The notes: generated by a model from the letters alone, not told the origin. A DNA stretch of 64,000 nt from Pseudomonas svalbardensis (GCF_030053115.1 NZ_CP125619.1:4909501-4973500), one strand, 5' to 3'. Counted from the stretch's first letter, positions 40,813 through 53,281 are shown. A program made the numbers and translations.

Positions 40813-41441
40813 TGCCCGACCTCCTCCAGACCCGCCTTCTGCCAAGCCTTGAAGGCCGGCCATTGGTAGATGGTTTCAACGTAGGCCGCGTCCGTCGCAG
40901 GCAACCTCACCTGATAGGTGCGCAGGCGCACGGCGATCGGCGCGAAGAAGGCATCCGCCAGGGTCGCGCCGCCAAACAGGAACGGACCGGTTTCGGTGGC
41001 GGCGGCGCGGCACTCGGCCCACAACGCCAACATACGCTCAATGTCGGCCTGGACGTCAGCCGGTGTCGGCGACAGCGCAGCGTCGTGGCTCAAGTCGAAT
41101 GGCATGTTGCCGCGCATGGCGAAGAAACCGCTGTGCATCTGCGCGCAGGCCGAACGGGCCTGGGCGCGGGCGGCGGTGTCTTTGGGCCAGAGGCCGGCGT
41201 CGGGGAACTGCTCTGCCAGATACTCGGCAATCGCCAGGGAATCGGCGATGGTGCCGTGTTCGGTTTTCAACAGCGGGACTTTGCCGGTCGGCGAGTGCTT
41301 GAGCAGACGCTCACGCGTATCCGGCTGGTTCAGCTTGATCAGTTCTTCGGTGTAAGGAACGCCGGCCAGGTCGAGGGCCAACGCGCCGCGCAGGGACCAG
41401 GAGGAATGCAGTTTGTCGCCGATGATCAGGTGGAGGCTCAT
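40809..41441 (-). CDS. Glutathione S-transferase family protein
   Basis: This 210-residue protein has an N-terminal thioredoxin-like domain starting MSLHLIIGDKLHSSWSLRGALAL, with the SSWSLR loop and TGKVPLLKTEHGTIADSLAIAEYLAE (glutathione-binding pattern VP...DS), and a C-terminal helical domain. Family members conjugate or isomerise glutathione adducts. I chose 41441; the ATG at 41522 lies in the REP. Translationally coupled to the Nudix gene. Confidence 0.92.
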   Translation of the reverse strand: MSLHLIIGDKLHSSWSLRGALALDLAGVPYTEELIKLNQPDTRERLLKHSPTGKVPLLKTEHGTIADSLAIAEYLAEQFPDAGLWPKDTAARAQARSACAQMHSGFFAMRGNMPFDLSHDAALSPTPADVQADIERMLALWAECRAAATETGPFLFGGATLADAFFAPIAVRLRTYQVRLPATDAAYVETIYQWPAFKAWQKAGLEEVGQ

Positions 41442-41499
41442 GTTCGGGACCTTTTGATGGAGGGAACAAGCCAGTCTGTATAGTGACTGACAGACCGCT

Positions 41500-41573
41500 T
41501 TCGCGAGCAGGCTCGCTCCCACATTGGGTTTGTGTACACCTCAATACCCTGTGGGAGCGAGCCTGCTCGCGAA
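41500..41573. repeat. REP pair
   Basis: TTCGCGAGCAGGCTCGCTCC to 41523 and its complement from 41550 to 41573 enclose about 26 bp. It lies between argJ and the GST gene. Confidence 0.85.
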
Positions 41574-41588
41574 TGGAGCGACTCGGTC

Positions 41589-42806
41589 TTAAGTACGGTA
41601 CTCGGCGTTGATTTTCACGTATTCGTGGGACAGGTCAGTGGTCCAGATGGTTTCGCTGCAATCACCGCGCCCCAGCTCGATACGGATCGTGATTTCTTCC
41701 TGCTGCATCACGGCCGCACCCTGGGCTTCGGTGTAGGTCGATGCGCGAGCGCCACGGCTGGCGATGCACACTTCACCGAGGAACACGTCGATCTTGCTCA
41801 CGTCCAGGTTCGGTACGCCAGCACGGCCGACGGCGGCCAGAATGCGGCCCCAGTTCGGGTCGGAGGCGAACAGTGCGGTCTTGATCAGCGGCGAGTGAGC
41901 CACGGTGTAACCGACGTCCAGGCATTCCTGGTGATTGCCGCCGCCGTTGACTTCAACGGTCACGAACTTGGTCGCGCCTTCGCCGTCACGAACGATGGCC
42001 TGAGCCACGTCCATGCACACTTCGAACACGGCCTGTTTCAGCTTGGCGAACAAATCACCGCTGGCTTCAGTGATTTCCGGCAGTGCTGCCTGACCGGTGG
42101 CGATCAGCATGCAGCAGTCATTGGTCGAGGTGTCGCCGTCGATGGTGATGCGGTTGAACGACTTGTTGGCACCGTCCAGCAGCAGGTTTTGCAGAACGTC
42201 GCGGGAGACTTTGGCGTCGGTGGCGATGTAGCCGAGCATGGTCGCCATGTTCGGGCGGATCATGCCCGCGCCTTTGCTGATACCGGTGACGGTGATGGTC
42301 ACGCCGTCATGCTGGAACTGGCGGCTGGCACCTTTTGGCAGGGTGTCGGTGGTCATGATGCCGGTGGCGGCAGCTTCCCAGTTGTTGACCGACAGGTCAT
42401 CGAGGGCGGCTTGCAGAGCCCCTTCGATTTTCTCGACCGGCAGCGGCTCGCCGATGACACCGGTGGAGTACGGCAGCACCAGGCTGGCATCGACGCCGGT
42501 CAGCTCAGCCAGTTTGGCGCACGTGCGCTCGGCGGCGGCAAGGCCTGGTTCGCCAGTGCCGGCGTTCGCATTACCGGTATTGGTCAACAGGTAACGCACC
42601 GGACCTTGCACACGCTGCTTGGCCAGGATCACGGGAGCCGCGCAAAAAGCGTTCAGGGTGAACACGCCAGCGACCGTGGAGCCTTCGGCACAGCGCATGA
42701 CCACAACATCCTTGCGCCCCGGGCGCTTGATGCCAGCCGAGGCGATACCGAGTTCAAAACCGGCAACCGGGTGCAACGTTGGCAAAGGACCAAGACCAAC
42801 AGCCAT
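41589..42806 (-). CDS. argJ: Glutamate N-acetyltransferase / amino-acid acetyltransferase
   Basis: ArgJ recycles the acetyl group from acetylornithine to glutamate in arginine biosynthesis and can also use acetyl-CoA. The 405-residue precursor carries the self-cleavage site in GMIRPNMATML, where the threonine after A becomes the N-terminal nucleophile of the beta chain. Other family segments are KRPGRKDVVVM and GNANAGTGEPG. It lies downstream of secA in the same direction, 122 bp away. Confidence 0.95.
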   Translation of the reverse strand: MAVGLGPLPTLHPVAGFELGIASAGIKRPGRKDVVVMRCAEGSTVAGVFTLNAFCAAPVILAKQRVQGPVRYLLTNTGNANAGTGEPGLAAAERTCAKLAELTGVDASLVLPYSTGVIGEPLPVEKIEGALQAALDDLSVNNWEAAATGIMTTDTLPKGASRQFQHDGVTITVTGISKGAGMIRPNMATMLGYIATDAKVSRDVLQNLLLDGANKSFNRITIDGDTSTNDCCMLIATGQAALPEITEASGDLFAKLKQAVFEVCMDVAQAIVRDGEGATKFVTVEVNGGGNHQECLDVGYTVAHSPLIKTALFASDPNWGRILAAVGRAGVPNLDVSKIDVFLGEVCIASRGARASTYTEAQGAAVMQQEEITIRIELGRGDCSETIWTTDLSHEYVKINAEYRT

Positions 42807-42928
42807 GAATGCGCTCCTTAATAAATGATGTCAGCACCGCTTTCAGGAAGAACGGTGGTTTAAATGGCAAAACGCCGCGACGGCATAAGCCGGTCGCGGC
42901 GCGGGTATTTCAGCGTATGAAACGGGTT

Positions 42929-45664
<2,736 letters not shown>

Positions 45665-45971
45665 ATCGGCAGGATCTTCCACACTAAAGGGATGGAGGGC
45701 GGCCCCGTGAGTCGCCCGAGCAGCCCTCATGGCCGCATGCGAACGAGCATTCTACCCGGAAACGATGGTGAGGAAAGTGGCGTTGTTCCACGATGCTGGC
45801 ACAGCGTTGTGACGGGGCTCACTTAAAATAAGGGCTTTTTGCTGAACTTCAAGCCATTCACGGCACAAGTTACTTGTTGATTTAATGGGTAAAGCGCTCG
45901 CAAAGCAATGGCTCGGGTGCATCCGGTGCTTTCTGCTACCATGGCGGCTCTGTTACTTCAGGTGTCTGATC
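45665..45971. promoter_or_regulatory. Divergent region secA / dciA
   Basis: This 307-bp gap contains no gene. It must hold the secA promoter (minus) and the dciA promoter (plus). TACCAT near 45937-45942 could be the dciA -10 element. I see no SecM-like leader peptide. Confidence 0.45.
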
Positions 45972-46427
45972 ATGGCATTTCGCCCTCTTACGGCCAGAGC
46001 ACCCGCCGTCCTGCTTCGCGAAGCCAAACCGCTGAAAGCCATCTTCGGCCACGCTCAACGCCTGGGTCATTTACAACGCCTGCTGGAAAGCCAATTGCAG
46101 CCCGCCGCCCGCGAGCATTGCCATGTGGCGTCGTGGCGCGAAGGCAGTTTGTTGCTGATAGTGACCGACGGTCATTGGGCAACCCGCCTGCGTTATCAGC
46201 AAAAGCGTCTGCAACGGCAACTACAGATGTTCGACGAATTTGCCAGCCTGACGCGGATTCTGTTCAAGGTTCAGCCGCCCACGGTTCAGCAAGGGGCGGC
46301 TGGCCATACCATCAGCTTGTCGACGGACGCAGGCGCGACCATTCAGGCCACGGCCGATGGCATTAGCGATCCGAATCTGCGGGCGGCGCTGGAGCGGTTG
46401 GCGGCGCACGCCAAACCCAAGGCATGA
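45972..46427 (+). CDS. dciA: DciA-family helicase loader (DUF721)
   Basis: DciA helps load or activate the replicative helicase DnaB in bacteria that lack DnaC. The 151-residue protein begins MAFRPLTARAPAVLLREAKPL and contains the family core HCHVASWREGSLLLIVTDGHWATRLRY followed by a variable tail. It lies divergently from secA, as in P. aeruginosa. The ATG at 45972 follows CAGGTGTCTGATC; the longer frame at 45885 is unlikely. lpxC, expected nearby in that species, is not here. Confidence 0.9.
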   Translation: MAFRPLTARAPAVLLREAKPLKAIFGHAQRLGHLQRLLESQLQPAAREHCHVASWREGSLLLIVTDGHWATRLRYQQKRLQRQLQMFDEFASLTRILFKVQPPTVQQGAAGHTISLSTDAGATIQATADGISDPNLRAALERLAAHAKPKA

Positions 46428-46439
46428 CATAGAACCCAA

Positions 46440-46529
46440 TGTGGGAGCGAGCCTGCTCGCGAAGGCGGCCTGACATTCAACATAGATGTTGTCTGATCTA
46501 CCGCTTTCGCGAGCAGGCTCGCTCCCACA
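46440..46529. repeat. REP pair
   Basis: TGTGGGAGCGAGCCTGCTCG and its complement flank about 40 bp, in the gap between the convergent dciA and DUF853 genes. This is also the point where gene order departs from that of P. aeruginosa. Confidence 0.85.
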
Positions 46530-46551
46530 TTGATTGCACCCAGCCAGATGT

Positions 46552-48039
46552 TCAGCGGCGTTTGTTGCCTCCGAGCAGCGAGCCCATCAAGCCGCGTACC
46601 AACTGTCGGCCCAATTGATTGGCCGCCTGGCGCATCGCTGATTTCAGTGCCTGCCCCGCCGCGGTGCCGAGGAATTCCCCGGCCTTGTCGGTGAAGCTTG
46701 GCTCTTCGACTGCCGTTTTTCCCGGAACAGCGTCAGGCTCTGGCGCCAACCCTTTGCGCCCCATCAACACTTCATAAGCCGATTCGCGATCAACGGGTTT
46801 GTCATACCGCCCCTTGAATGGCGACCCCGAGATCAGCACTGTGCGTTCAGTATCGCTCAGTGGCCCGATCCGCGATTGCGGCGGTGCCACCAACACCCGC
46901 TGGACCATCTCCGGCGTGCCCTTGTCCTGCAACGTACCGACCAGCGCCTCGCCAATCCCAAGCTCGGTCAGCACCGACAAGGCATCGAACGCCGGGTTCG
47001 GCCGGAAGCCTTCGGCCACCGCTCGCAGGGATTTCTGTTCCTTGGCGGTGAACGCGCGCAAGCCATGCTGAATGCGCAAACCGAGCTGAGCCAGCACGTC
47101 ATCCGGCAAGTCGCCCGGCGATTGGGTAACGAAATACACGCCAACGCCTTTTGAGCGTATCAGCCGCACCACTTGCTCAAGACGATCCTGCAAAGCCTTT
47201 GGCGTACCGGCGAACAATAAATGCGCTTCGTCGAAAAACAGCGCCAGCAGCGGTTTGTCCGAATCGCCGCGCTCCGGCAATTGCTCGAACAGTTCGGCCA
47301 GCAGCCACAACAGGAACGTTGCGTAGACCTTCGGCGCTTCGTGAACCAGACGGCTGGCATCGAGCAAATGAATGCGCCCGCGGCCCTCGGCGGTCGGCTG
47401 CAGAATATCTTCGAGTTGCAGCGCCGGCTCACCGAACAGCGCTTCGGCGCCCTGCTGTTCCAGGGTCGCCAGACGCCGCAACAGCGCCTGACTGGAACCG
47501 GTGGTCAGCAGCGCGGCGTCGTCACCCAGTAATTCGGGGTTGTCACGCAAGTGATTGAGCAGCGCCTTCAGATCCTTGAGGTCCAGCAGCAACAGCCCTT
47601 CACGGTCCGCCACCTTGAACGCGGCGTACAGCGCTGACTGTTGACTGTCAGTCAGCTCCAGCAGGCTGCCAATCAATAACGGCCCCATTTCGCTCAAGGT
47701 TGTGCGCAACGGATGACCGGACTGACCGTGAATGTCCCACAGGGTCACCGGATACGCTTGAGGCGTGTGGTTCAGCCAAGGCATCCCGGCAATCCGCTCG
47801 GCGACTTTGCCTTGAGGGTTGCCGGCGGCGCCCAGACCACACAGGTCACCCTTGATATCGGCGGCGAACACCGCCACGCCGGCATCGCTGAATGCTTCGG
47901 CCATCCGTTGCAAGGTGACGGTTTTGCCCGTCCCGGTAGCGCCCGCGACCAAACCATGACGGTTCGCCAGACGCATGGCCTGGGCAATGGGCTGCCCGGC
48001 GAGGTCGGCACCGATAACGAGTTGCAATGAGTCAGGCAT
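46552..48039 (-). CDS. HerA-like ATPase, DUF853 family
   Basis: This 495-residue ATPase of the HerA/FtsK superfamily has Walker A GATGTGKTVTLQRMAEAF near residue 35 and Walker B LLALFFDEAHLLF near residue 255, followed by the FVTQSPGDLPDDV sensor region. The C-terminal tail is glycine-rich and basic (LLGGNKRR). No NurA-like partner is adjacent. GGGGGACAAA supports the ATG at 48039 (MPDSLQLVIGADL); 48051 is an alternative. An enormous upstream frame continues on the reverse of the chemoreceptor gene and is a shadow. Function in Pseudomonas is unclear. Confidence 0.88.
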   Translation of the reverse strand: MPDSLQLVIGADLAGQPIAQAMRLANRHGLVAGATGTGKTVTLQRMAEAFSDAGVAVFAADIKGDLCGLGAAGNPQGKVAERIAGMPWLNHTPQAYPVTLWDIHGQSGHPLRTTLSEMGPLLIGSLLELTDSQQSALYAAFKVADREGLLLLDLKDLKALLNHLRDNPELLGDDAALLTTGSSQALLRRLATLEQQGAEALFGEPALQLEDILQPTAEGRGRIHLLDASRLVHEAPKVYATFLLWLLAELFEQLPERGDSDKPLLALFFDEAHLLFAGTPKALQDRLEQVVRLIRSKGVGVYFVTQSPGDLPDDVLAQLGLRIQHGLRAFTAKEQKSLRAVAEGFRPNPAFDALSVLTELGIGEALVGTLQDKGTPEMVQRVLVAPPQSRIGPLSDTERTVLISGSPFKGRYDKPVDRESAYEVLMGRKGLAPEPDAVPGKTAVEEPSFTDKAGEFLGTAAGQALKSAMRQAANQLGRQLVRGLMGSLLGGNKRR

Positions 48040-48228
48040 TTTGTCCCCCATGGTTAATCTTTGATCCTTCACGGCCGATAGAAATAAGCGAGAGACCCAA
48101 TTGAAAGCAAGGTCCGACATTCCCCTATGGAGAGCAGGAATTACCGACTCGCTCCATTGCGCACTCATTTTGCGCGCATTAACAGCAACGCGCCCCGAAC
48201 AATAAGACCTTAGCGGACACCCCGAGCC

Positions 48229-50118
48229 ATGAATAAAAATCTGCGCTTCAGCCATAAAATCCTGCTTGCCGCCGCCCTCATCGTCATTGCCGCCTTCGCC
48301 TCGTTCACGCTGTACAACGACTATTTGCAGCGCAACGCCATTCGCGAAGACCTGGATAACTACCTCAATGAGATGGGAGACGTCACCGCCAACAACATCC
48401 AGACCTGGCTTGCCGGTCGTATCCTGCTGATCGACAACCTCGCCCAGAACATCGCTATCAACCCCGAACAGGCCACCGTCTCCAGCCTGCTTGAGCAGAA
48501 AGCCCTGACGTCGACCTTCATGGCGTCCTACCTGGGCGACGCCACCGGCCACTTCACCATCCGCCCGGATGCGAAGATGCCCGACGGCTTCGACCCACGG
48601 GTTCGCCCTTGGTACAAAGGCGCCGAAAGCAGCAGCACCGCCACCCTGACCGAACCCTACATCGACGCAGCCACCGGCCAGACCATCATCTCGATCGCCA
48701 CTGCCTCGAAAAAGGCCGGGCAAAGCGTCGGTGTGGTGGGCGGTGATCTGAGCCTGCAAACCCTGATCGACACCCTCAGCGCCCGCGACTTCAACGGCAT
48801 GGGTTACGCGTTCCTGGTCAGCGCCGACGGCAAGATTCTGGTCCACCCGGACAAAGCGCTGGTGATGAAGTCCCTGAGCGAGGCGTACCCGAAGAACACC
48901 CCGCGCCTGAGCAGCGACTTCAGTGAAGTGGAGGTCGACGGCAAAACCCGCATCGTCACCTTCACCCCGATCAAAGGCCTGCCATCGGTCAACTGGTACA
49001 TCGGTCTGTCGGTGGACAAAGACAAAGCCTTCTCGATGCTCACCGAATTCCGCGCCTCGGCGGTCGTTGCGACGGTCATTGCCGTGGCCATCATCATCGC
49101 CTTGCTGGGCATGCTGATCCGCATCCTGATCCAGCCGCTGCACGTCATGACCCGCGCCATGGCAGACATCGCCGATGGCGAAGGCGACCTGACTAAACGC
49201 CTGACCATCGTGAACAACGATGAATTCGGTGTCCTCGGTACCGCGTTCAACCGCTTCGTGGAACGCATTCACGGTTCGATCCGCGAAGTGTCGTCGGCCA
49301 CCGGGCAAGTCAACGAAGTGGCTCTGCGTGTAGTGGCTGCTTCGAACTCGTCGATGTTCAACTCTGAGCAACAGGCTTCGCGCACCAGCAGCGTGGCCGC
49401 GGCGATCAACCAGCTCGGCGCCGCCGCTCAGGAAATCGCCCGTAACGCAGCGCAAGCATCGAGTCAGGCCAGCGATGCCCGCAGCCTGGCCGAAGATGGT
49501 CAGCAAGTGGTGGATCGCAGCATTGCCGCGATGAATCAACTGTCGAGCATGCTCAGCGCCTCGAGCACCAACATCGAATCGCTGAACAGCAAAACCGTGA
49601 ACATCGGGCAGATTCTCGAAGTGATCACCAGCATCTCCCAGCAAACCAACTTGCTGGCGCTCAACGCGGCCATCGAAGCGGCGCGCGCCGGTGAAGCCGG
49701 ACGTGGTTTTGCCGTGGTGGCCGACGAAGTGCGCAACCTGGCGCACCGCACTCAGGAGTCGGCGCAACAAGTGCAGACCATGATCGAGGAGCTGCAAATC
49801 GGCGCTCGCGAATCCGTCAGCACCATGAGCGACAGCCAGCGCCACAGTCAGGACAGCGTCGAAATCGCCAACCTGGCCGGCGAGCGTTTGAACAGTGTGA
49901 CGTTGCGTATTGGCAAGATTGACGGAATGAACCAGTCGGTGGCGACGGCGACCGAGGAACAGACTGCCGTGGTTGAATCGATCAACGTCGACATTACCGA
50001 GATCAACACACTGAATCAGGAGGGGGTGGAAAACCTGCAGTCGACGTTGCGGGCGTGTTCGGATCTTGAGCAGCAGGCGGCGCGGTTGAAACAGTTGGTG
50101 GGCAGTTTCCGGATCTGA
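48229..50118 (+). CDS. Amino-acid chemoreceptor (PctA/B/C type)
   Basis: This 629-residue methyl-accepting chemotaxis protein has a membrane helix (about 10-30), a periplasmic dCache domain (about 35-270), a second helix (about 278-300), HAMP (about 300-355) and the signalling domain with the tip [20 protein letters not shown]. The amino-acid pocket pattern R-x-WY...Y...D is visible ([21 protein letters not shown]). There is no C-terminal CheR-tethering pentapeptide. Sequence and place match the P. aeruginosa pctA/pctB/pctC locus, so amino acids are the likely ligands. Confidence 0.93.
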   Translation: MNKNLRFSHKILLAAALIVIAAFASFTLYNDYLQRNAIREDLDNYLNEMGDVTANNIQTWLAGRILLIDNLAQNIAINPEQATVSSLLEQKALTSTFMASYLGDATGHFTIRPDAKMPDGFDPRVRPWYKGAESSSTATLTEPYIDAATGQTIISIATASKKAGQSVGVVGGDLSLQTLIDTLSARDFNGMGYAFLVSADGKILVHPDKALVMKSLSEAYPKNTPRLSSDFSEVEVDGKTRIVTFTPIKGLPSVNWYIGLSVDKDKAFSMLTEFRASAVVATVIAVAIIIALLGMLIRILIQPLHVMTRAMADIADGEGDLTKRLTIVNNDEFGVLGTAFNRFVERIHGSIREVSSATGQVNEVALRVVAASNSSMFNSEQQASRTSSVAAAINQLGAAAQEIARNAAQASSQASDARSLAEDGQQVVDRSIAAMNQLSSMLSASSTNIESLNSKTVNIGQILEVITSISQQTNLLALNAAIEAARAGEAGRGFAVVADEVRNLAHRTQESAQQVQTMIEELQIGARESVSTMSDSQRHSQDSVEIANLAGERLNSVTLRIGKIDGMNQSVATATEEQTAVVESINVDITEINTLNQEGVENLQSTLRACSDLEQQAARLKQLVGSFRI

Positions 50119-50155
50119 GGGTTCGATGGTGGATAGGCGTTGAAGCGCAGAACCA

Positions 50156-50317
50156 CCCCTCACCCCAGCCCTCTCCCCAGCGGGGAGAGGGGAAAGGGAG
50201 CCGATCGCAAGCTTTTCAAAACCTGAGTTCGACTTGGACTTTCAGGTCTGTCGATGTAGCTCCAAGAACAACTCGGTCAGTCCCCTCGCCCCCTGGGGAG
50301 AGGGTTAGGGTGAGGGG
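50156..50317. repeat. 162-bp inverted-repeat element of a different family
   Basis: The outer arms CCCCTCACCCCAGCCCTCTC (50156-50178) and GGGGAGAGGGTTAGGGTGAG (50295-50317) match at 21 of 23 positions. A second short hairpin (CCCTCTCCCC-AGC-GGGGAGAGGG) lies within the left end. The composition is unlike that of the REP pairs. It resembles small non-autonomous mobile palindromes. Confidence 0.75.
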
Positions 50318-50407
50318 GCGCGACACCCCACCACAAAACCCCAACCGAACATCTATCCTTCATAAAGGTCAACCTAGGGAGCCCAACGGACCGGAGGGAT
50401 GTTCATC

Positions 50408-51520
50408 GTGCATATCGCTGACATAACCATGTTCTACGCCCCTGCCAGCGGTGGCGTGCGCACTTATCTGGATGCAAAGCACCGTCGCCTGAGCATCAAG
50501 CCGGGCATTCGCCACAGTCTGCTGATTCCTGGGGCTTACTTGAGTGAACAGGATGGCGTTTACACGGTTCCGGCTCCCGCCCTGCCCTTCGGCAAGGGTT
50601 ATCGTTTCCCCCTCCGTCTCGCGCCATGGCGCAATGTTCTGCAGGATTTACAGCCCGATCTGATCGAGGTCGGCGACCCTTACCTTACTGCTTGGGCGGC
50701 CCTCGACGCCCGGCGGCAACTCGATGTCCCGGTGATCGGCTTTTACCATTCGGACCTGCCGCTGCTGGTCAGCAATCGCATGGGCAACTGGGTCACCACT
50801 AACGTCGAAGCCTATGTCAGCAAGCTCTATGGCAACTTCGATCGGGTTCTGGCACCCAGCCAGGTCATGGCCGACAAACTGATCGGGCTCGGGGTGAAGA
50901 ACGTTTTCGTGCAACCGCTGGGCGTCGACTTGCAAACCTTCAATCCCACGGCACGAGACACGGGCCTGCGGGCCGAACTGGGCATAGATGAAAACACTCA
51001 TTTGCTGATCTTCGCCGGGCGCGGCTCCAAGGAAAAAAACCTGCCGGTGCTGCTCGACTGCATGAAACGCCTGGGCCCACGCTATCACCTCCTGCTGGTA
51101 GGTTCGTCGATGCCGGCCGCAGTGCCCGACAACGTTACCGTGATCGGTGAGTTCTGTCCGGCGGCACACGTGGCGCGATTGATGGCCAGCGCCGATGCGC
51201 TGCTGCACGCCGGTGATCAGGAAACTTTTGGCCTGGTGGTTCTTGAAGCCATGGCCAGTGGCATTCCGGTGGTAGCCGTGGCGGCCGGGGCCTTTCAGGA
51301 AATCATCACCGAGCAATGCGGCCTGCTCTGCCCGCCGAATAATCCATTGGCGATGGCCGACGCCGTTCGCGAACTGTTCAGCTCGGGCAGCGTCGTGTTG
51401 GGCAAACAGGCCCGCAACCATGTCGAGCGTCATTACTCTTGGGACACGGTGGTCAACAGCCTGCTGGGGCATTATCGCGCCGTACTTGGCAGCCACTTGC
51501 CGCTGACCGCCAGTGGTTGA
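50408..51520 (+). CDS. Glycosyltransferase, GT4 family
   Basis: This 370-residue GT-B enzyme probably transfers a sugar from a nucleotide donor. The N-terminal glycine loop is SGGVRTYL; the C-terminal donor domain has LLIFAGRGSKEKNLPVLLDCM, and ETFGLVVLE is the EX7E motif of retaining GT4 enzymes. I chose the GTG at 50408 (M-HIADITMFYAP): GGAGGG lies 9 bases upstream, whereas the ATG at 50399 directly abuts it. It starts a three-gene cassette with a deacetylase-like and a flippase-like gene. Acceptor unknown, perhaps a lipid. Confidence 0.88.
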   Translation: MHIADITMFYAPASGGVRTYLDAKHRRLSIKPGIRHSLLIPGAYLSEQDGVYTVPAPALPFGKGYRFPLRLAPWRNVLQDLQPDLIEVGDPYLTAWAALDARRQLDVPVIGFYHSDLPLLVSNRMGNWVTTNVEAYVSKLYGNFDRVLAPSQVMADKLIGLGVKNVFVQPLGVDLQTFNPTARDTGLRAELGIDENTHLLIFAGRGSKEKNLPVLLDCMKRLGPRYHLLLVGSSMPAAVPDNVTVIGEFCPAAHVARLMASADALLHAGDQETFGLVVLEAMASGIPVVAVAAGAFQEIITEQCGLLCPPNNPLAMADAVRELFSSGSVVLGKQARNHVERHYSWDTVVNSLLGHYRAVLGSHLPLTASG

Positions 51521-51524
51521 GCCC

Positions 51525-52289
51525 ATGAACCCGCCCACTCTGATACTCGTCCTGCACGACGTCGCACCGCAAACCTGGGCCGATTACCAACCCTTTATCG
51601 AAGCTGTCGACGCCCTGGGCGAGGTGCCGATGACCTGGTTGGTGGTGCCCAATTTCCACAAGCACAACGATCTGGAGGAGCATCCGGGATTTCGACGTTT
51701 GCTCACCCGTCGTATCGCCCGAGGTGACGAACTGGCATTGCACGGTTACTTTCATTGCGATGAAGAGCCCACTCCCACTACTCCACGAGACTGGTTCATG
51801 CGCCGGATTTACACCCACGAAGGCGAGTTTTACAGCCTGTCTCAAGAAGCCGCTCTTGCCCGCCTGCGCGCCGGCATCGAAGTGTTCCACCGTTATCACT
51901 GGCCGCTGGAGGGCTTCGTTTCTCCGGCCTGGTTGATGAGCGAAGGGACGCGCCAGGCCTTGCGTCAGTTACCCCTGAGTTACACCAGCGATCCGCAGCA
52001 TCTGTATCGTCTGCCGGACTTCACCGCGGTCGATGCACCCGGCCTGGTCTGGAGTGCGCGCAGTGCCTGGCGCCGAGGGCTGTCGAAGCTCGTCAACGAT
52101 CAACGCGAACAACGCTGGCAGCAAGCACCGGTGATTCGTCTTGGCTTGCACCCGGTGGATATGCGCCATGGGTTCTCGCGCACTTACTGGCTGCAAACCC
52201 TCAAGCGCTTGCTCGACGAGGGACGTGTGCCGATGACCAAGGCACGCTGGCTGGCGCTGCAAAGCGACCGTATGGGTCGCGCCGCATGA
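51525..52289 (+). CDS. Polysaccharide-deacetylase-like protein, DUF2334
   Basis: This 254-residue protein starts NPPTLILVLHDVAPQTW and has the segments LALHGYFH and GFVSPAWLMS, which fit the NodB-like carbohydrate esterase fold (metal-binding H-D and H-x-H type residues). A soluble enzyme without a signal peptide is expected. It lies 4 bp after the glycosyltransferase stop (ATG 51525) and overlaps the next gene by 4 bp (ATGA), so the three are tightly coupled. Possible activity is deacetylation of a glycolipid or sugar intermediate. Confidence 0.85.
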   Translation: MNPPTLILVLHDVAPQTWADYQPFIEAVDALGEVPMTWLVVPNFHKHNDLEEHPGFRRLLTRRIARGDELALHGYFHCDEEPTPTTPRDWFMRRIYTHEGEFYSLSQEAALARLRAGIEVFHRYHWPLEGFVSPAWLMSEGTRQALRQLPLSYTSDPQHLYRLPDFTAVDAPGLVWSARSAWRRGLSKLVNDQREQRWQQAPVIRLGLHPVDMRHGFSRTYWLQTLKRLLDEGRVPMTKARWLALQSDRMGRAA

Positions 52290-53281
52290 GTCGCGGGATA
52301 CTGCTGCTCGTCGCGCTGCTCGCTGCGGTGCTGATTCCGTCGCTGTTGGGTGGTAACGAAACCTGGTATCGGCTGCGAAGCTTTCCACTGCAATGGCTGC
52401 TGATCATGTTCGGCATGATCCTGCTGTGCTGGGTGCTGAACACGATGCGCTTGCGCCTGTTGCTCGGGGATCAGCGCGACAAGGTGGGCCCGCTCAGAAG
52501 CCTCGGGGTAGTGATGGCCGCCGAGTTCGCTTATTGCGCTACCCCCGGCGGCAGCGGCGGCCCACTGACGATCATGGCGTTGTTGGCGCGCAATGGCGTG
52601 CGTCCAGCCAGGGGCAGCGCCGTGTTTGCCATGGATCAGCTGAGCGATTTGCTGTTTTTTCTCTGCGCGCTGAGCGGGATCCTGATTTACGCGTTGTTCC
52701 AGCACCTCAGCCAACGCATGGAATGGCTGCTGACCGTCAGCGCCATTTCGATGTTCGGCGGGTTGTTCAGTTGCGTGGTGGTCGCCCGCTACCATCGAAT
52801 GCTGATTCGTCTGAGCGGTCGATTGCTCGCCCGCCTGAATGTCAAAGCCACCACGCGCGTACGCTGGGCGCGAAAACTCCTGCACTTTCTGGCGGCGTTC
52901 ACGGACACACTGAAGCTGCCCTTTCAGACGCTCATCACGGTGTTTGCCCTGACGTGCCTGCATTGGATCTTGCGCTATAGCGTGCTGTATCTGGCGTTGC
53001 GTGGGCTCGGGGCGGATTTGCAGTGGGCCTGGAGCTTTCTGATCCAGATGCTTTCGCTAAGTGCGGGGCAGTTCAGCCTGTTGCCGGGCGGTGCCGGGGC
53101 GGCGGAGTTGACGTCGGCGGCGCTGCTGGCGCCGATGGTGGGGAAATCCACCGCCGCGGCGGCGATTCTGATCTGGCGGGCGGTGACTTATTACTTTTAT
53201 CTGGTCGTCGGCGGGCCGGTATTTTTACTGATGCTTGGGCGGCCGCTGCTGAAGAAGTTGATGAAGTTCAAACAGGCTTAG
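52286..53281 (+). CDS. Flippase-like integral membrane protein (UPF0104/LPG synthase TM)
   Basis: This 331-residue inner-membrane protein has about eight hydrophobic segments and the family motif region FAYCATPGGSGGPL plus QFSLLPGGAGAAEL. It belongs to the lysylphosphatidylglycerol synthetase/flippase-like transmembrane family; such proteins are proposed to move or modify lipids. It lacks the catalytic aminoacyl-transfer domain of MprF. It ends 13 bp into the opposite-strand small gene. Confidence 0.88.
   Translation: MSRGILLLVALLAAVLIPSLLGGNETWYRLRSFPLQWLLIMFGMILLCWVLNTMRLRLLLGDQRDKVGPLRSLGVVMAAEFAYCATPGGSGGPLTIMALLARNGVRPARGSAVFAMDQLSDLLFFLCALSGILIYALFQHLSQRMEWLLTVSAISMFGGLFSCVVVARYHRMLIRLSGRLLARLNVKATTRVRWARKLLHFLAAFTDTLKLPFQTLITVFALTCLHWILRYSVLYLALRGLGADLQWAWSFLIQMLSLSAGQFSLLPGGAGAAELTSAALLAPMVGKSTAAAAILIWRAVTYYFYLVVGGPVFLLMLGRPLLKKLMKFKQA

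Noticed and set aside
48040..50163. N-terminal extension of the DUF853 frame across the chemoreceptor locus
   Set aside because: The frame is open by chance on the reverse strand of the chemoreceptor gene; the conserved ATPase starts at 48039 after a ribosome site.
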